NCBI GenBank assembly: GCA_025455205.1
Contig: JALOMZ010000089.1
Coordinates: 1-7,154, forward strand
DNA: 7,154 nucleotides
Direction: 5' to 3'
Source: Chitinophagaceae bacterium
GTDB taxonomy: Bacteria > Bacteroidota > Bacteroidia > Chitinophagales > Chitinophagaceae
Shown here: positions 5,027-7,154 of the stretch, one piece after another
How positions within the stretch are numbered: the stretch's first letter is position 1
How the letters are laid out: the number at the start of each line of letters is the position of its first letter
Translations under genes and position numbers: made by a program
The notes under the pieces: generated by a model
Seen by the model: the letters and a program-made list of their open reading frames with translations, nothing else
What the model was told of the DNA's origin: nothing
The model's database searches: none

Positions 5027-5746
5027 ATGAACCAGAATGACTTTTTGATTATCACGGCGAATGCCACCCACGTGGATTTCGCCCAGATCATCTGCGACGA
5101 ATACGAAAGCAGCGCCAAGGCACGCGGTACCGGTATTGCCAAGCGCAGCCCCGATTATGTAAAACAGAAAATGCTCGAAGGCAAGGCCATCATCGCATTT
5201 GAAAGAGCCACGGGCATTTGGGCAGGCTTCTGCTATATCGAAACCTGGAGCCATGGCGAATACGTGGCCAACAGCGGCCTCATTGTGGCGCCACCCTACA
5301 GCAAGGCCGGCCTGGCCAAAGCCATCAAGCAGGAGATCTTCAAGCTGAGCCGCAAGTTGTATCCCGAAGCCAAAATATTCGGCCTCACCACCGGCCTCGC
5401 GGTGATGAAGATCAACAGCGACCTGGGATACGAGCCCGTTACGTACAGCGAACTCACGCAGGATGATGCCTTCTGGGCCGGCTGTAAGAGCTGCGTGAAC
5501 TACGATATCCTGATGAGCAAGGAGCGCAAGAACTGCATGTGCACCGCCATGCTGTACGATCCTAAGGATCACTACGAGCCGCAGGAAACCGCCCAGGCCT
5601 TCCGGGAAAAGAAGGGCATTTATGAGCGATGGATGCGCATCAAGAAGCGCTGGCGCGACCTCTTTGACCGCGACAAGGAAAAGACGGGCGGTGGTGGCAC
5701 ACTGGCTGCTGCCAAACGCATGTTCTCGCTGCGGTCCCTCTGGTAA
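5027..5746 (+). CDS. Arginine-cluster GNAT acyltransferase, probable N-acyl(succinyl/acetyl)-glutamate synthase
   Basis: The 239-residue product has a GNAT core at about residues 6-145: a DFLIITANATHVDFAQIICDE start, a central strand pair (KAIIAFERATGIWAGFCYIETW, about 53-74) and a motif A region with GLIVAPPYSKAGLAKAIKQEIF (84-105). An unusual extension carries four cysteines, C153, C156, C170 and C172 (CxxC-x13-CxC), which could bind zinc, followed by a strongly basic helix (193-218). It precedes argG by 41 bases on the same strand, and I recall the same GNAT-argG order in Bacteroides and other Bacteroidota. There a protein of this position has been proposed from mutant-fitness data to be the missing N-succinylglutamate synthase, because this phylum makes arginine through succinylated intermediates. 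That assignment is from memory and from context. The first committed step, glutamate plus acyl-CoA, would fit. No ArgA-type amino acid kinase domain is present. Substrate (succinyl- or acetyl-CoA) undecided. Confidence 0.75.
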   Translation: MNQNDFLIITANATHVDFAQIICDEYESSAKARGTGIAKRSPDYVKQKMLEGKAIIAFERATGIWAGFCYIETWSHGEYVANSGLIVAPPYSKAGLAKAIKQEIFKLSRKLYPEAKIFGLTTGLAVMKINSDLGYEPVTYSELTQDDAFWAGCKSCVNYDILMSKERKNCMCTAMLYDPKDHYEPQETAQAFREKKGIYERWMRIKKRWRDLFDRDKEKTGGGGTLAAAKRMFSLRSLW

Positions 5747-5787
5747 ACTGGCATCTCCCTTTATTCATTTCTTAATAGCAAACAATC

Positions 5788-6993
5788 ATGAGCGATCAAC
5801 CTCAAAAACCGGTGGTAGTACTGGGTTTTAGTGGTGGGCTGGATACCACATTCTGTGTAAAGTACCTGAGTGAAGACCGGGGCTATGAAGTGCACAGCGT
5901 AATTGTGAACACCGGCGGATTCAGCGCTGCCGAACTGCAGCAAATAGAAGCACACGCCTACAAACTGGGCGTGAAGAGCCATACAACGGTGGATGCAGTG
6001 AAGCCCTACTATGAGCGCATCATCAAATACCTTGTATATGGCAATGTGCTTAAGAATAATACGTACCCGCTGAGCGTAAGTGCCGAGCGCCTGATGCAGG
6101 CCCTGCATATAGCCGAGCACGCCAAAAAGCTCAACGCCACCGCTGTGGCCCATGGCAGCACCGGTGCCGGCAACGACCAGGTTCGGTTCGATATGATCTT
6201 CCACATCATGATCCCCGGCGTGGAGATCATCACCCCCATCCGCGATATGAAGCTGAGCCGCGAGGAAGAGATCGAATACCTGAAGGCGAAAGGCGTGGAC
6301 ATGAACTTCGCTAAAGCCGCTTATTCCATCAACAAGGGCCTCTGGGGCACCAGTGTGGGGGGACGCGAAACCCTCAACTCCAAAGACTGGCTGCCGGAAT
6401 CGGCCTGGCCCACGCAGGTGACCGCCAGCGGCACCCGCACGGTGGAGCTTGAATTTGAAAAGGGACAATTGGCTGGCGTGGACGGCGAAAAATTCGGGCA
6501 TCCGGTGGATGCCATCAACAAATTGCACAGCATTGCCGCACCCTACGGCGTGGGCCGCGATATCCATGTGGGCGATACCATAATCGGCATCAAGGGTCGC
6601 GTGGGCTTTGAGGCCGCAGCGCCCATGATCATCATCAAGGCCCACCACCTGCTGGAAAAACATGTACTCACCAAGTGGCAGCTCAACTGGAAAGACCAGC
6701 TGGCCCTGTTCTACGGTAACTGGCTGCACGAAGGACAGATACTGGATCCCGTGATGCGCAACATGGAAGCCTTCCTGGAAAGCACCCAGCAGAACGTAAC
6801 GGGTAAGGTATTTGTGCAATTACAGCCCTATCACTTCCAGGTAACCGGCATTGAAAGTGCATACGACCTGATGAGCAGCAAATTCGGCAAGTACGGTGAA
6901 ATGAATACCGGATTCACCGGTGAAGATGTGCGCGGCTTCAGCAAGATCTTCGGCAACCAGACGGTGATCTGGCATAAGGTGAATGAAGAATAG
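5788..6993 (+). CDS. argG: Argininosuccinate synthase
   Basis: The 401-residue product catalyses ATP-dependent joining of citrulline and aspartate to argininosuccinate, the penultimate step of arginine biosynthesis, in the cytoplasm. The N-terminal ATP-pyrophosphatase loop FSGGLDT is at residues 14-20. NNTYPLSVSAER (90-101) and AHGSTGAGNDQVRFD (121-135) are the conserved nucleotide- and aspartate/citrulline-binding segments. SINKGLWGTSVGGRE follows at about 185-199, and the C-terminal half matches the synthetase domain to the end. Length is normal for the family (about 395-445). The ATG at 5788 is preceded by A-rich sequence (AGCAAACAATC) and places the ATP loop at the expected distance. It lies 41 bases after the GNAT gene, so the two are probably co-transcribed, with argC and later genes expected beyond the window. 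There is no sign of frameshift or loss of key residues. Long open frames on the opposite strand of this gene are shadows. Confidence 0.98.
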   Translation: MSDQPQKPVVVLGFSGGLDTTFCVKYLSEDRGYEVHSVIVNTGGFSAAELQQIEAHAYKLGVKSHTTVDAVKPYYERIIKYLVYGNVLKNNTYPLSVSAERLMQALHIAEHAKKLNATAVAHGSTGAGNDQVRFDMIFHIMIPGVEIITPIRDMKLSREEEIEYLKAKGVDMNFAKAAYSINKGLWGTSVGGRETLNSKDWLPESAWPTQVTASGTRTVELEFEKGQLAGVDGEKFGHPVDAINKLHSIAAPYGVGRDIHVGDTIIGIKGRVGFEAAAPMIIIKAHHLLEKHVLTKWQLNWKDQLALFYGNWLHEGQILDPVMRNMEAFLESTQQNVTGKVFVQLQPYHFQVTGIESAYDLMSSKFGKYGEMNTGFTGEDVRGFSKIFGNQTVIWHKVNEE

Positions 6994-6999
6994 TTTACA

Positions 7000-7086
7000 A
7001 GTTCGCGAGTTCACAAGTTCAATAGTTCGCGAGTTCGCAAGTTCAATAGTTCAATAGTTCAAGGGTTCAATGTTCAAAAGTTCAAA
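7000..7086. repeat. Degenerate AGTTCnnn octamer tandem array (11 units)
   Basis: Starting seven bases after the argG stop codon, units of eight bases run head to tail: AGTTC followed by GCG, ACA, AAT, GCG, GCA, AAT, AAT, AAG, then GGTTCAAT, a seven-base GTTCAAA, and AGTTCAAA. The AGTTC core is invariant in the first eight units while the last three bases vary among a few forms (GCG, ACA, GCA, AAT, AAG). The unit is not a multiple of three and no ORF uses it. Similar arrays occur in intergenic DNA of Chitinophagaceae as I remember them. It could extend or shape the 3' untranslated region of the arginine transcript, or serve as a nucleoid or recombination site. Confidence 0.9.
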
Positions 7087-7154
7087 GTTGGGTTTGGAAA
7101 AGTCTGTAATCATGTCGGGTGCCGTGGCACTGCATCAGTTCAAAACAGCTGCTG

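Noticed and set aside
4802..5572. Minus-strand open frame (256 codons) across the arginine leader and GNAT gene
   Set aside because: It overlaps the well-supported GNAT gene for most of its length and resembles no known protein.
5761..6819. Long minus-strand open frame (352 codons) opposite argG
   Set aside because: It lies wholly over a certain argG gene and shows no family motif. High-GC antisense frames like this are common.
7112..7154. Plus-strand ATG opening a frame MSGAVALHQFKTAA to the window end, as the start of a next gene
   Set aside because: Only 14 codons are visible, it matches no arginine enzyme start I know (argC was expected), and a minus-strand frame is also open at the edge. 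It is too short to call.

Overview
The window looks like a chromosomal segment of a Bacteroidota bacterium, most likely a member of the Chitinophagaceae or a close relative (inferred from gene content, not from a marker gene). The clues are: a GNAT protein followed directly by argininosuccinate synthase, an order I associate with Bacteroidota arginine clusters; A-rich rather than Shine-Dalgarno-like sequence before starts; promoter-like boxes near the TTTG...TAnnTTTG pattern of this phylum; exported proteins of the DUF4242 family; and an intergenic array of AGTTCnnn octamers. No mobile element, CRISPR array, tRNA or rRNA gene was seen.

Layout. Bases 1-334 (minus) hold the N-terminal part of a YjaB-like GNAT acetyltransferase that runs off the window. 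Bases 335-608 are intergenic. Bases 609-1454 (minus) encode a double SRPBCC (START/AHSA1-type) protein. Upstream of it, 1527-2828 (minus) encodes a 12-helix APC-family amino acid permease. Divergent from the permease, 2954-4057 (plus) encodes an unusual three-domain regulator: an N-terminal DUF4242 domain, a class III nucleotidyl-cyclase-like domain that appears to have lost its catalytic residues, and a C-terminal AraC-type DNA-binding domain. It is followed by 4161-4547 (plus), a small exported DUF4242 protein, closed by a strong intrinsic terminator (4579-4604).

An arginine biosynthesis unit starts after that terminator. It has a long leader (4605-5026) containing an unlisted 43-codon ORF (4790-4921) that ends in two consecutive CGA arginine codons and is followed by a hairpin, so it may be an attenuation leader. 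Next come a GNAT enzyme (5027-5746), probably the acyl-glutamate synthase of the pathway, and argG (5788-6993). An array of eleven 8-bp repeats (7000-7086) follows, and the last 68 bases hold no gene that can be called with confidence.

Two parts deserve most attention. The first is the regulator/exported-protein pair that share a DUF4242 domain, which may form a sensing module with a dead cyclase domain as relay or ligand pocket. The second is the possible arginine-responsive leader ahead of the arginine genes.
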